Part shown: piece after piece, positions 25,887 through 34,671 of the stretch
Numbering within the stretch: the first letter of the stretch is position 1
Layout of the letters: every line of letters begins with the position of its first letter
Source: Chryseolinea lacunae
GTDB taxonomy: Bacteria; Bacteroidota; Bacteroidia; Cytophagales; Cyclobacteriaceae
NCBI RefSeq assembly: GCF_016735595.1
Contig: NZ_JAERRB010000005.1
Span: 434,001 to 498,000, forward strand
Direction: 5' to 3'
DNA length: 64,000 bases
The notes under the pieces: generated by a model
Seen by the model: only the letters and a program-made list of their open reading frames with translations
Database searches by the model: none
Told to the model about the DNA's origin: nothing
Translations under genes and position numbers: made by a program

Positions 25887-27491
25887 TTAGTATCCAGGAT
25901 TTTGTGATATCAGAGAATTGGACAAGGCCACTTCATCCTGCGGGATGGGAAAACTCTCATGCTTTCCGTCTTGAAATGCCTTGCCCTTCAACGTCGAATA
26001 CTTGGCGGCAAAAGATCTCAACACACTGCCGGCGCGCCCCTGCCGAACCAGGTCGAAAAATCTGAGATTCTCTCCGGCAAGCTCAACCCGGCGTTCGTGC
26101 CAAATCGCATTGCGCAGGGAGGTTTTGTCTCCCGCGGTCACATCCGGCACACGATCTTCCGCATCCATTGCCTCATCAAATTCATATCCTTTCACGTTGC
26201 GATATGGATCTGTAAAGCTCGACTCACGCGCACGCTTCCTCACGGTGTTTAGCGCATCCTGAGCCTGAGCAATTTTTCCATTCTCGTTGGCTGCCTCGGC
26301 ATACATCAGCAACACGTCGGCATAGCGAATAACCGTGTAGTTATAATCTGTCTGACCTACCGGCAGCAGAAAGTTCAAAGGGTCCCAAAGCTTCCGAAGA
26401 TGCATTTTGTCCGGATTCAGTCCGCCTGAAAACGACACAACCGAGGCGTTTCCTTTGCTCACATCTTCGTCGCCTTCAAATAAAAATGTCCATACAATTC
26501 TCGGGTCTCCGGGATTCTGCTCAAACTCCGTCAACAGGTCTTTAGACAATCCACTCAATCCCCATCCGCCATAAGCGCCTCTGGGTTGTTGAGCCGAGGC
26601 CCACCAGGAGGCGTGCGAAAAATCGTAGCCCGTGCCAAAATACTTATCGATTGTGTAGCCGAGTTCAAAGATCGATTCCACACCGTGCTCTTTGTCCTTG
26701 CTAAAAACGTCCTTGAACTCCGGCGCGAGCCGATACTCCTTTGAATCAATAACCTTTGATGCATAGGCTTCACAGTTCACCCAGTCTTTTGTGTAAAGAT
26801 AAGAGCGTGTCAACAAAGCCTGGGCCGCTCCCTTGGTGGCACGTCCCACCTGGTCAACCGGATAGGAAGACTTAACCGGGAGCCGTGCTTCGGCATCTTT
26901 CAGTTCGTTAATAATAAAATTCCAGGTATCCATAAAATTAGATCGCGGCACCTTGCCCATTTCACTTTGCAGCAACACATGGTCAATGATGGGAAGGCCC
27001 TTGTCTTTGGATTCACTACCATACGCCATCATTATTCGCATGTAGGCGTAGGCACGCAGAAATTTAACTTCGCCAATATAGCGGTCGCGAATTGATTCAC
27101 TCACGTCGGTTGCCTTTGAAAGACCCTCGAGTGCCGTATTGAAGAAAAAGATGTAGTGGTAGTTTAGTCTGTAAACGCTTCTGATCGCCGGATTGCTGGG
27201 CAGCGTTTCGAAACGCTCCATGATCCCCAGATCGGGTTGGTCTCCATCGTTCTGACCGCCCTTGTAGGCATCGTCCGAAAGAATGTTGCCCATGGCATAG
27301 ATGTGCCATGCTTCCCATATTTGCCAGTCTTTGTCGTTGCTATAGAAAGCGGCATAACATCCGGTCACCGCTTGTTCCGAAGCAAAAACATCGGTGGATA
27401 TATTTCCCTTCAAAGGAACATCCAGAAAATCATTGCAGGAGACAACCCCAAGCAGCATGATCATGAAAAGTGATGTTGTAATTTTTTTCAT
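25887..27491 (-). CDS. RagB/SusD-family nutrient-binding outer-membrane lipoprotein
   Basis: A 534-residue protein with signal peptide and lipobox ending in Cys19 (GVVSCNDFLDVP). The family features are present: RFLRAYAY-like VKFLRAYAYMRIMMAYG, APEFKDVF, YTVIRYADVLLMYAEAANE, and the end HERRVELAGENLRFFDLVRQ. It sits on the cell surface as a lid on the SusC channel and binds the substrate, probably a glycan. It follows SusC by 23 nt and forms one transcript with it. Confidence 0.95.
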   Translation of the reverse strand: MKKITTSLFMIMLLGVVSCNDFLDVPLKGNISTDVFASEQAVTGCYAAFYSNDKDWQIWEAWHIYAMGNILSDDAYKGGQNDGDQPDLGIMERFETLPSNPAIRSVYRLNYHYIFFFNTALEGLSKATDVSESIRDRYIGEVKFLRAYAYMRIMMAYGSESKDKGLPIIDHVLLQSEMGKVPRSNFMDTWNFIINELKDAEARLPVKSSYPVDQVGRATKGAAQALLTRSYLYTKDWVNCEAYASKVIDSKEYRLAPEFKDVFSKDKEHGVESIFELGYTIDKYFGTGYDFSHASWWASAQQPRGAYGGWGLSGLSKDLLTEFEQNPGDPRIVWTFLFEGDEDVSKGNASVVSFSGGLNPDKMHLRKLWDPLNFLLPVGQTDYNYTVIRYADVLLMYAEAANENGKIAQAQDALNTVRKRARESSFTDPYRNVKGYEFDEAMDAEDRVPDVTAGDKTSLRNAIWHERRVELAGENLRFFDLVRQGRAGSVLRSFAAKYSTLKGKAFQDGKHESFPIPQDEVALSNSLISQNPGY

Positions 27492-27514
27492 ACTCGTAAT
27501 TTTTTTCAGGTCTT

Positions 27515-30500
27515 TTAGAAATTTGCAACTATCCCAGCGCGATACGTCTTCGGTTGTGCATACTCATACGAACTCACACCGGTTTGCTGAAATCCTTTCA
27601 CCCCAAGCTCAGGCTCAATGCCCGGGTAGCTTGTGAACGTCAAAAGATTTTCTCCACTCACGTATACCTTCAAGTTCGACATCTTGATGCTGGATGTTAC
27701 AGCAGACGGGAAATTGTAGCCCAGCTGCAGACTTTTTAAGCGCATATAGGAGCCGTTCTCCAGGTAATAATCCGACATCCTGAAATTGTCGTTCGGATCA
27801 TTGGCCGAAATTCTGGGCTGCGCATTGGATGTGCCGGGTCCATGCCATGAAGACGCCACCAGGCCTTCAACAATGTTATTGGTGCCTTGGCCCCTGTAGC
27901 TAAAAAACTTCTCATACATCAGGATCTTGTTGCCGTATTGTCCTTGAAAAAACATACTCAACTCTATGCCCTTATATTCCAGGTTGAGACTGTATCCATA
28001 CGAAAATTTAGGAAGCGCCGAACCGATCACAACCCGGTCGTCATCGTTCAGCACGCCGTCTGCATTCACATCTTTAAATCTAAAATCTCCGGGTCTTGCG
28101 TTGGGTTGCATAAGAACGCCATCGCTTGATTTGTGCGCATCCACTTCCTCTTGCGTCTGGAAGATGCCATCCGTTTTAAAGCCTATAAATTCACCTATCG
28201 AACGTCCCGCTTCGGTCACGGTCGGGATGCCACTGAACCGGTAGCTATACCCCAAAATCTTATTATCTTCTTCTCCCAGGCTTATCACTTTATTCTTATT
28301 CACCCCCAGATTTCCGCTGAGGCTATAGGTGAGTCCACCGACTTTATTGGTGTAGGATGCGTAGAATTCAACACCCCGGTTTTCTATTTTCCCCAAGTTA
28401 GACCAGGGTTGCAAGTCGCCATAGCCGGCGTTCAATGGGGTGGTTACGCGAAGCAGGTTGTCTTTTGAAGTGCGGATATAATAATCAGCCGTTAGTTTAA
28501 ACCTGTCCTGGAACAAAGCAAGGTCAATTCCGAAGTTCGTTTGCTCCTGGGTTTCCCAGGTCAAATCCGGTGTGCCAATGGTTCCGGGTAGTATGCCTTG
28601 CCAAAGTGTTTGATAGGGATATCCTGACGGATCGCCACCGGGAAACGGACCCGAGGCCGAAAACGGATAGGTGATGTGCCGCGAGCTGTTATACAATGAT
28701 TGAGTTATGTAGGCCGGCACGGCCGAGTTTCCAAGTTGTCCCCAACCCGCACGTATCTTCAGGTCGCTGATCACCGACACGTCGCGAAAGAAGCTCTCTT
28801 CCGAAATTCTGTAGGCTGCAGAGAACGACGAAAAAGTGCCCCACCGGTAGTCTCGTGTAAATTTAGACGACCCGTCGCGGCGGATACTGGCTGTCAGTAA
28901 ATATTTGTCTGCATAGTTATAGTTCAGTCGTCCAACATAAGAAAGAAGTTTGCTTTCATAATATTGTTCACCCACCGCCGGGCCAGAGGTGGCCAGGTTC
29001 AAAAATTGCACGTTCGCATTGTTAGACGGCAATCCCTGAGCGGAAGCCAGAACTGTTTCCGCCTGATTGTGCAAGGCATCAATGGCACCGACCAGGCTCA
29101 CAGCATGTTTCCCAAAATTCTTTGAGTAGGTGAGTTGATTGATCCAGTTCCAGGTGTTTGATGCATCGTTCGAACGCGATGTCGAGTTTACCTGCCTTCT
29201 GTCCTGACCGGAAATGAAATAGTTTGGTAAGGAATTTTTTTCAAGACCGCGTGTCATGTTGATGCCGATGTTGGTTTTAAACACCAGGTCCTTCAGGATC
29301 GAGTATTCTATGAAGCCATTGCCGAACAACTGAAATTGGGAGTATTTCAGATTGGTTCGGGCGAGCCCTGCAACAGGATTGGGTGTGCCGGTGAAAAGGG
29401 AGGGCGAATATAAATCGTAAGGATTTCCCGGATTGCCGCCCGCCAGCTCAGTGTCCTGTGGCGTTCGTGTCACCGTTGTGAGCGGGTCGATTTGAAAAGC
29501 CTGCGACAACAATGAGTTGTCTGACGAAAAATTTAACCCACCGGTTGTTGTTGCATCATACAACGGGTTTATGCCTTTACGCGTAGAGTTAACCAAATTT
29601 AGATTGACTCCGACTTTGATCTTATCACTCACCTTATAGTCGGTGTTGTATCGGAACGAGAGTCTGTCAAAATCAGTCGCCCGCACGATGCCCGATTCGT
29701 TGTAGTAGCTCACACTGGTCAGGTATTTAAAGGAATCGTTACCGCCTGAAATTGAGACGTTATAGTTTTGAACAACGCCTTTCTGATAGAGTTTGTCGGC
29801 CCATTTCGTGGAGTTTGGATTTGCCTTCTGCAGTTGGTTATATATATTGTCCTGAACCGCAGAATAGTCTTTCGTCAGATCAACACCGTCAAGAAGGGGA
29901 TAGTAAGGCTTGTAGTAGTCAACGATGTCGTTGACCGTTGCACCCGCAGCTTTTTTCGACAGCAGATACGTTGTGCCGAATTCCGCCGAACCCGCGGGCT
30001 GGATAGATTCACGCAACATTTTCACGCCAACAAACGAATCAAACGTGACGCGCGGGGCACCTGTTTTGCCGCGCTTGGTTGTTATCATAACAACACCGTT
30101 TGCTCCTTGTGCGCCATAGATTGCCGCGGCCGAAGCATCTTTCAGCACTTCAATTCTTTCGATGTCCGAGGGATTCAAAAACGTGATCGCATTCGGCCCT
30201 GCTCCCAACTGAATTCCATCAACCACATACAACGGGTCATTGCCGCTATTGATTGATCCGGTCCCTCTGATTCGGACCGTGACTCCCCCACCCGGCACGC
30301 CCGAATTGGAAGTAACATTGACGCCGGCCGCTCTTCCCTGCAACGCCAATCCCACGTTCGACACACCGGTGGCCACAATTTCTTTTGACTTCACAGAACT
30401 CACCGCGCCGGTTAAGTCTCTTTGTTTAACATCGCCGTACCCAACCACAACCACTTCGTTCAGCGTCTGCGAATCCGGTTCGAGCGCTACGTTGATTTGC

Positions 30501-31120
30501 AATTGGCTTCCTACGCGTATTTCCTTTGGTGAGTAGCCAATAAATGAAAAGACGAGAACAGCATCTTCATCTTTTACATTAATTGAATATTTTCCCTCAT
30601 TATCCGATGTGGTTCCGTTTGTCGTTCCCTTTTCAATGACATTCACACCGGGCAATGCAAGGCCGGTTTCGTCGGCAATAGCGCCTTGAATTTGCAGCGA
30701 ATAGGTTGCCGCATACAGATCAGGTTCAGCATCCGGCAAAGTCCTGTTGGATGCCGTTGCCTTCTTGGTGAGAATGATGTGGTCACCATCCACATCGTAT
30801 TTGATGTTTTTCGAAATAAGAATGGTGTTCAGCACGTCGCCTAGCTTTTCCTGACTGGCTTGAATGGTGACCTTTTCGGTGGCCGCAATTAAGTGCGATT
30901 GGAACAGAAACGTGACGTTTGCAGCTTCACCGATTTGATTAAGGGCCTTGCGCAGCGTGGTGTTCTCGATCTTCACAGAAATTTTCTTCTCTAGCACACC
31001 CTGCCCAATCACCGAACCCGCATAGGCAAAGCTTAAACAACCTGTTAGCAGCAGGCCGTGGATAAGTGTGACTCTCATAAGGAACAAGACTTTTTCATGA
31101 ACTTGTAATCGTTTTTTCAT
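27515..31120 (-). CDS. SusC/RagA-family TonB-dependent receptor with STN domain
   Basis: About 1,201 residues from the ATG at 31120; the frame upstream is not needed for the signal peptide. Domains in order: signal sequence; STN domain at about 40-115 (TLRKALNQIGEAANVTFLFQ); carboxypeptidase-regulatory-like domain (VNVIEKGTTNGTTSDNEGKY); plug with VKQRDLTGAVSSVKSKEIV and VRIRGTGSINSGNDPLYVVD; then the large barrel ending TYRAGIVANF. The STN domain allows signalling to the FecR anti-sigma factor, consistent with the sigma/FecR pair downstream. Confidence 0.96.
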   Translation of the reverse strand: MKKRLQVHEKVLFLMRVTLIHGLLLTGCLSFAYAGSVIGQGVLEKKISVKIENTTLRKALNQIGEAANVTFLFQSHLIAATEKVTIQASQEKLGDVLNTILISKNIKYDVDGDHIILTKKATASNRTLPDAEPDLYAATYSLQIQGAIADETGLALPGVNVIEKGTTNGTTSDNEGKYSINVKDEDAVLVFSFIGYSPKEIRVGSQLQINVALEPDSQTLNEVVVVGYGDVKQRDLTGAVSSVKSKEIVATGVSNVGLALQGRAAGVNVTSNSGVPGGGVTVRIRGTGSINSGNDPLYVVDGIQLGAGPNAITFLNPSDIERIEVLKDASAAAIYGAQGANGVVMITTKRGKTGAPRVTFDSFVGVKMLRESIQPAGSAEFGTTYLLSKKAAGATVNDIVDYYKPYYPLLDGVDLTKDYSAVQDNIYNQLQKANPNSTKWADKLYQKGVVQNYNVSISGGNDSFKYLTSVSYYNESGIVRATDFDRLSFRYNTDYKVSDKIKVGVNLNLVNSTRKGINPLYDATTTGGLNFSSDNSLLSQAFQIDPLTTVTRTPQDTELAGGNPGNPYDLYSPSLFTGTPNPVAGLARTNLKYSQFQLFGNGFIEYSILKDLVFKTNIGINMTRGLEKNSLPNYFISGQDRRQVNSTSRSNDASNTWNWINQLTYSKNFGKHAVSLVGAIDALHNQAETVLASAQGLPSNNANVQFLNLATSGPAVGEQYYESKLLSYVGRLNYNYADKYLLTASIRRDGSSKFTRDYRWGTFSSFSAAYRISEESFFRDVSVISDLKIRAGWGQLGNSAVPAYITQSLYNSSRHITYPFSASGPFPGGDPSGYPYQTLWQGILPGTIGTPDLTWETQEQTNFGIDLALFQDRFKLTADYYIRTSKDNLLRVTTPLNAGYGDLQPWSNLGKIENRGVEFYASYTNKVGGLTYSLSGNLGVNKNKVISLGEEDNKILGYSYRFSGIPTVTEAGRSIGEFIGFKTDGIFQTQEEVDAHKSSDGVLMQPNARPGDFRFKDVNADGVLNDDDRVVIGSALPKFSYGYSLNLEYKGIELSMFFQGQYGNKILMYEKFFSYRGQGTNNIVEGLVASSWHGPGTSNAQPRISANDPNDNFRMSDYYLENGSYMRLKSLQLGYNFPSAVTSSIKMSNLKVYVSGENLLTFTSYPGIEPELGVKGFQQTGVSSYEYAQPKTYRAGIVANF

Positions 31121-31196
31121 AATTTTAAATGTTTGTCTGAAGTATAAAAGGGACAAATGGTAGCCGGCCCCCAAAAGGGAGCAAGCCGGGTACTTG

Positions 31197-31232
31197 AAAA
31201 AACCGGTGATGCTCGTAACATCCCGGTTTTTT
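31197..31232 (-). terminator. Terminator-like hairpin upstream of susC
   Basis: AAAAAACCGG-T-GATG / CATC-CCGGTTTTTT: 14 pairs with one bulged T and a 7-nt loop, with U-runs in both directions. It lies 77 nt upstream of the susC ATG with no intact gene directly before it on that strand. It could terminate a transcript from the repeat region or act as a leader attenuator for susC. Confidence 0.7.
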
Positions 31233-31524
31233 AATGTTCAAAAGCTATTGGTTAGCCATAGGGTAAGGGTTTAGGTGGTTGGTAAGGTTGGGGTTGTTTA
31301 AAATGATGCATTCGTTTGTTTACGATAAAGAGAGCTGTTTTTCGATTCAACTCGTCTATGACCGATAATTTTTTTTGAAGCATTAACAAAATGAGCCTGA
31401 ATGACTCAAATTCACACCGATTCTCCCACAGTCAACCGTAGGGGTATTTTCGAAATATCCCGGAGCAGAGCGTTAAACCAGCGCCATGCGCTGTTCCTTT
31501 ATTCGGCAATCAAATGAAACGCAT

Positions 31525-31650
31525 TTTTTTACGGTGGTCATCGGCACGGCAACCTCTTTTAAAGGCAGAGATGAGGGCGGGACAGGATCACCGGATTTAT
31601 CACCTCGGCTAAAGGAAAAAACTCCTTTTGAATTTAATGTTCTTCTGACT
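31525..31650. repeat. Intergenic repeat, copy A
   Basis: Shares ordered blocks with copy B near 34.35 kb: TTTTTTACG; ACCTC-n-TTTTA; GAGGGCGGGACAG (13 nt identical); and GATCAnCGnATnTATCACCTC followed by an A-rich stretch. Copy B carries about 60 nt more between the third and fourth blocks. The order and orientation agree, so chance is unlikely. Nature unknown. Confidence 0.55.
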
Positions 31651-31810
31651 GCAAACGCAATCTGACTCATGAGACTTCCCCGAAACTATAGCCCCGCTAT
31701 GACGTTGTTGAAAACTGCACACCAGTTGACTATGAACCAATATCCACGCTAAGAAATACATTTAACAAGTTGTAGATTAACTAACTTAAATACTCAATCA
31801 CCATAGATTC

Positions 31811-32818
31811 ATGAGAGCAACTTTCATTGCCACCCTTGTCCTCGCCTTCCTAGCATTGTCCTGCAAGGAGGATAATGAGAAATCAGGGCTTTCTTTTAAA
31901 AAGGTATCCAATCCTGTCTGGGAAGGAACGTTGACTGCTGCTGATCCGGACGTGGTGAGGGACGGCGATACACTGAGAATGTACTACTCAAGCCTTGTCA
32001 TTGATGGCCATGAGAAACTGGTTATCGCCGGCGCCAAATCTATCGATGGAAAGCAGTGGATACCTTCAGACAATAATAAGGCAGGAGACGAAAGCATTTC
32101 GCTTGACGCAAATCCCGGCAAATGGGACAATCATCTTGAAGCCAATGCCGTGATGCGTGAGGGTGATAAAGTGATGATGTTTTATTGTGGCTATGAAAAA
32201 GAGGCCGACGCTGCCGGAACCATTGTAGCAAAAGGACAAATTGGGCTGGCTACCTCAGCGGACAAAATCAACTTCACCCGAATTTCATCGGACCCGATAT
32301 TGGCGATCGGAGCAAACAACGCAAAGGATGCAAACGCCTTGTTCTCTCCAACCCTATTGAAAGAGGGCGATACCTACTACATGCTCTATGTAGGCTATTG
32401 CATCGAGAATTGTTCGCCGGCATTTATCGGGATTCTCGGAGCGACTTCTCCCGACGGCATAAACTGGACAAAGCTCCCCAACCCTGTATTGACGGGAGCC
32501 GACAAAAATCTACCCTGGGCCGAAGTCATTAAAGAACCGGACTTGGTGAAAGGGCCCGATGGCCTATTCTACTTGTTCATTTCCGGCGATCACAGCATTG
32601 GTGTTGCCCGAAGTGAAAACATACTGGGCCCTTACGAGGTGTATCCTGATCCGATCATTCAACCCACCTTGGATTGGGAAGGCAGCGACGTAATAGCCCC
32701 CTCCGTAATCATCGAAAATAATAAAGTCCGCATTTGGTATATGGGCGTAACCGTCAAGGGCAGTGGTGCAGACTTCTCCATTGGGTATGCCGAATCTGAT
32801 TTTCCTTTGGATTGGTGA
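31811..32818 (+). CDS. Five-bladed beta-propeller lipoprotein, glycosidase-like (GH43/GH130-type)
   Basis: A 335-residue lipoprotein: signal peptide with lipobox to Cys18 (FLALSCKEDNE); the acidic residues after Cys resemble the Bacteroidota surface-export signal. The propeller pattern is clear: NPVWEGTLTAADPDVVRDGD, TLRMYYSS, SKSIDGKQW-type blades, ANALFSPTLLKEGDTYYMLY, VIKEPDLVKGPDGLFYLFIS, and DWEGSDVIAPSVIIENNKVR. Acidic residues at blade starts (ADPDVV, EPDLVK) fit the catalytic pocket of glycosidases or glycoside phosphorylases. It is divergent from the SusC/SusD locus and probably belongs to the same polysaccharide-use function. Confidence 0.75.
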   Translation: MRATFIATLVLAFLALSCKEDNEKSGLSFKKVSNPVWEGTLTAADPDVVRDGDTLRMYYSSLVIDGHEKLVIAGAKSIDGKQWIPSDNNKAGDESISLDANPGKWDNHLEANAVMREGDKVMMFYCGYEKEADAAGTIVAKGQIGLATSADKINFTRISSDPILAIGANNAKDANALFSPTLLKEGDTYYMLYVGYCIENCSPAFIGILGATSPDGINWTKLPNPVLTGADKNLPWAEVIKEPDLVKGPDGLFYLFISGDHSIGVARSENILGPYEVYPDPIIQPTLDWEGSDVIAPSVIIENNKVRIWYMGVTVKGSGADFSIGYAESDFPLDW

Positions 32819-33207
32819 TTTTATGGGCACTCCCATGCTCCTACAACTATTTGTCGGGATAAAAATACTAAGAGATCATCGACATAATCATAACAATTTC
32901 CCGTCCCGCCGCATGTCTTATTCTACTTGCGAAATTTTTCAAATCCCTTAGAAGGTCGGATAAATTTTAGTGAGCAGGAAGTAGAACAATTAGATTGAAG
33001 ATAAAAAATTATCCCCAGCCCTTGCTTGACTAAAGACCTTGGAGAAGTTCCAATCAGGCAAGTCATCACTTTTATTGATAAATCGTCACCTGTTCCCTTG
33101 CCGCGGATGTTGTTATTGGGATTTGGGAAACTTTTTCGAGTGTCTAGGAAAATCAATTATCTATTGCTCTAAGTTCAAGATAGTTTCGCTGACTAAATCC
33201 AATAACT
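32819..33207. other. Intergenic region without a supported gene
   Basis: About 390 nt, AT-rich. A minus-strand frame of 77 codons (32923-33156) has no recognisable character and I do not call it. No clear hairpin or promoter found. Confidence 0.45.
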
Positions 33208-33465
33208 ATGGAAAATCCAAAATTTCGAATCAAGCCCTCGATCAACAATCAATTCTATTTTGTGTTGCGCGCTAGGAATGGAGAAATTGTATTAGCGGCT
33301 AGCGAGAACTACACGACAAAACAATCGTGCAAAGTGGGAATTGCTTCGGTGAAAGAAAATGCCCCCTACAATGACCGCTACGAGAAGAAAAACACATCGA
33401 GCAATTATAGCTTCCTATTAAAGGCTTCAAATGGAAAAGTCCTTGGCAAAAGCGAAACCTATTAA
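33208..33465 (+). CDS. YegP-family protein (DUF1508), two repeats
   Basis: An 85-residue protein made of two copies of the DUF1508 unit: QFYFVLRARNGEIVLAASEN with TTKQSCKVGIASVKENAP, and NYSFLLKASNGKVLGKSETY. Each copy carries the family's F-x-L-x-A-x-N-G-x-V/I-(L/I)-x-S-E pattern. YegP proteins are small and of unknown function. It precedes an exported hypothetical by 13 nt. Confidence 0.9.
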   Translation: MENPKFRIKPSINNQFYFVLRARNGEIVLAASENYTTKQSCKVGIASVKENAPYNDRYEKKNTSSNYSFLLKASNGKVLGKSETY

Positions 33466-33478
33466 CACCAACAAGAAA

Positions 33479-34087
33479 ATGACAAACCCTTTAAATATTC
33501 ATTTTTTCAAAGCCGTGCATTCGTGCTTGACAATTGTCTGCTTTATACTTTTGTTTCACATATGCGCGCCATCAAATGCGCAGGATCAAAAGACTCAAGA
33601 GAAGCAACTGACTACTAAATTTGAAGAATTTAGCTCAAAGGTAGGTTCCATGCTTAAATTTGAAGACTATCCGCTGTCCCCTCTAAAAATCAAATTAGGC
33701 GGATCAGTTGAAACGCGAATCAGAAAATTGTCAAGCGGCGGAGTCACCATGCATTTCTATCAAATTCAAAAGCGAGCGCAATACAGTACCTCTTCCGCAT
33801 CCATCGAATATTCCGACCTATTGGAAATCCTAAGATCTCTTGCTACTTTGAAGCAAGCGTCCGGAGCAGACCAAAGCCGCAATCCTTACTACCTGGAAAA
33901 TAAGTTTATCACCACCGATGGATTTCAGGTTGGTTATTTTGTAAGCGACGGAAAACTGAGCTGGTATATTAAACTTGAGCAATACGGATCCGACAATACT
34001 CTTTTTATCAGTGACCCTGAATTTCTCGCCTCGTCCTTTAATGAGGCTAAAGCCAAAATTGACGATTTAACCAAAAACAACCGTTAG
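33479..34087 (+). CDS. Exported hypothetical protein
   Basis: About 202 residues from the ATG at 33479; the frame starts 16 codons earlier inside the YegP gene but without a signal sequence there. The signal peptide spans FKAVHSCLTIVCFILLFHIC and cleaves near SNAQD. The mature part has FEEFSSKVGSMLKFEDYPLS and a strand-rich second half (VTMHFYQIQKRAQYSTSSAS, GFQVGYFVSDGKLSWYIKLE). No family recognised. It is translated with the YegP gene. Confidence 0.65.
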   Translation: MTNPLNIHFFKAVHSCLTIVCFILLFHICAPSNAQDQKTQEKQLTTKFEEFSSKVGSMLKFEDYPLSPLKIKLGGSVETRIRKLSSGGVTMHFYQIQKRAQYSTSSASIEYSDLLEILRSLATLKQASGADQSRNPYYLENKFITTDGFQVGYFVSDGKLSWYIKLEQYGSDNTLFISDPEFLASSFNEAKAKIDDLTKNNR

Positions 34088-34166
34088 GTGTAAATTCATC
34101 GGCACTGGACAGGGCTGGCATACAGGCTCCTCTAAGGCTTGCTTTGCCCCTGGAGATACAACTTTA

Positions 34167-34203
34167 TATTCCACACATGCACCTGATTGTCATGTGTGGA
34201 ATA
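34167..34203. repeat. 13-bp inverted repeat
   Basis: TATTCCACACATG (34167-34179) and CATGTGTGGAATA (34191-34203), perfect arms with an 11-nt loop. It lies 80 nt after the exported hypothetical gene and lacks a strong T-run. It may be that gene's terminator, or the 3' end of a transcript across the adjacent repeat. Confidence 0.6.
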
Positions 34204-34269
34204 ATTTAAACAGTACATCCAAACAACCTTTGTCAAATCGACTTAGTCTGACGTAAAACTTCACCCCTT

Positions 34270-34445
34270 TTTTACGAGATAATCACCTCCGTTTTAGAGG
34301 GACCAAGTCCAGTGCACTTACGCGGAGAGGGCGGGACAGCCACCTACGTTGCAATGAATTGATCCTCACTTAGCAGAGCTCATTCCTTAAGATCAACGAA
34401 TCTATCACCTCAGGGAGAAGAAAAATTCAAGATTCACATTAAGCA
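34270..34445. repeat. Intergenic repeat, copy B
   Basis: Matches copy A (31525-31650) in the same orientation through GAGGGCGGGACAG and a GATCAnCGnATnTATCACCTC block. It differs by an extra stretch of about 60 nt between these blocks. Stop codons interrupt every frame, so it is not a live gene. Confidence 0.5.
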
Positions 34446-34591
34446 ATTAGAGGGATAAATTACTATTAGCCAATAGGGAGATCTTAACCATGATATACCA
34501 ACAAGTTTATGCTCATGTTAGGTAACATCAGCGGCCTCCTTTCGTGGCACATGGAGCGGTGAAGTTTTCCAGGAGACCAGTTTCTATTTGC

Positions 34592-34632
34592 AAAAAAAGC
34601 AACAAAGATGAATTCCCTTTGTTGCTTTTTTT
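34592..34632 (-). terminator. Terminator at the end of the biosynthetic cluster
   Basis: AAAAAAAGCAACAAAG (34592-34607) pairs with CTTTGTTGCTTTTTT (from 34617), a 15-bp stem with a 9-nt loop and U-runs in both directions. It lies about 40 nt beyond the last minus-strand gene of the cluster. Confidence 0.9.
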
Positions 34633-34671
34633 CGTGGATATAGAGGATGTTAGCGCTCTATGAAAATCCAA

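Larger units (their letters stand above)
31121..31810. other. Long intergenic region upstream of susC and the propeller lipoprotein
   Basis: About 690 nt between two divergent genes. It contains a terminator-like hairpin at 31197-31232 and a degenerate copy of an intergenic repeat at about 31525-31650. A 65-codon minus-strand frame at 31473-31670 lies within the repeat and I do not call it as a gene. No perfect -7 box was found for either flanking gene. Confidence 0.5.
34088..34671. other. 584-nt region without a gene at the cluster boundary
   Basis: Holds a 13-bp inverted repeat (34167-34203), copy B of the intergenic repeat (about 34270-34445) and a strong terminator (34592-34632). No coding frame of note. 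It marks the left border of the biosynthetic cluster. Confidence 0.6.

Noticed and set aside
31473-31670. A 65-codon minus-strand frame
   Set aside because: It coincides with repeat copy A, and the matching part of copy B is broken by stops, so it is not supported as a gene.
32923-33156. A 77-codon minus-strand frame
   Set aside because: No signal, family pattern or convincing ribosome-binding sequence.
34167-34203. Insertion-sequence end
   Set aside because: The two arms are only 11 nt apart, so they form a hairpin rather than ends of an element; no transposase is nearby.
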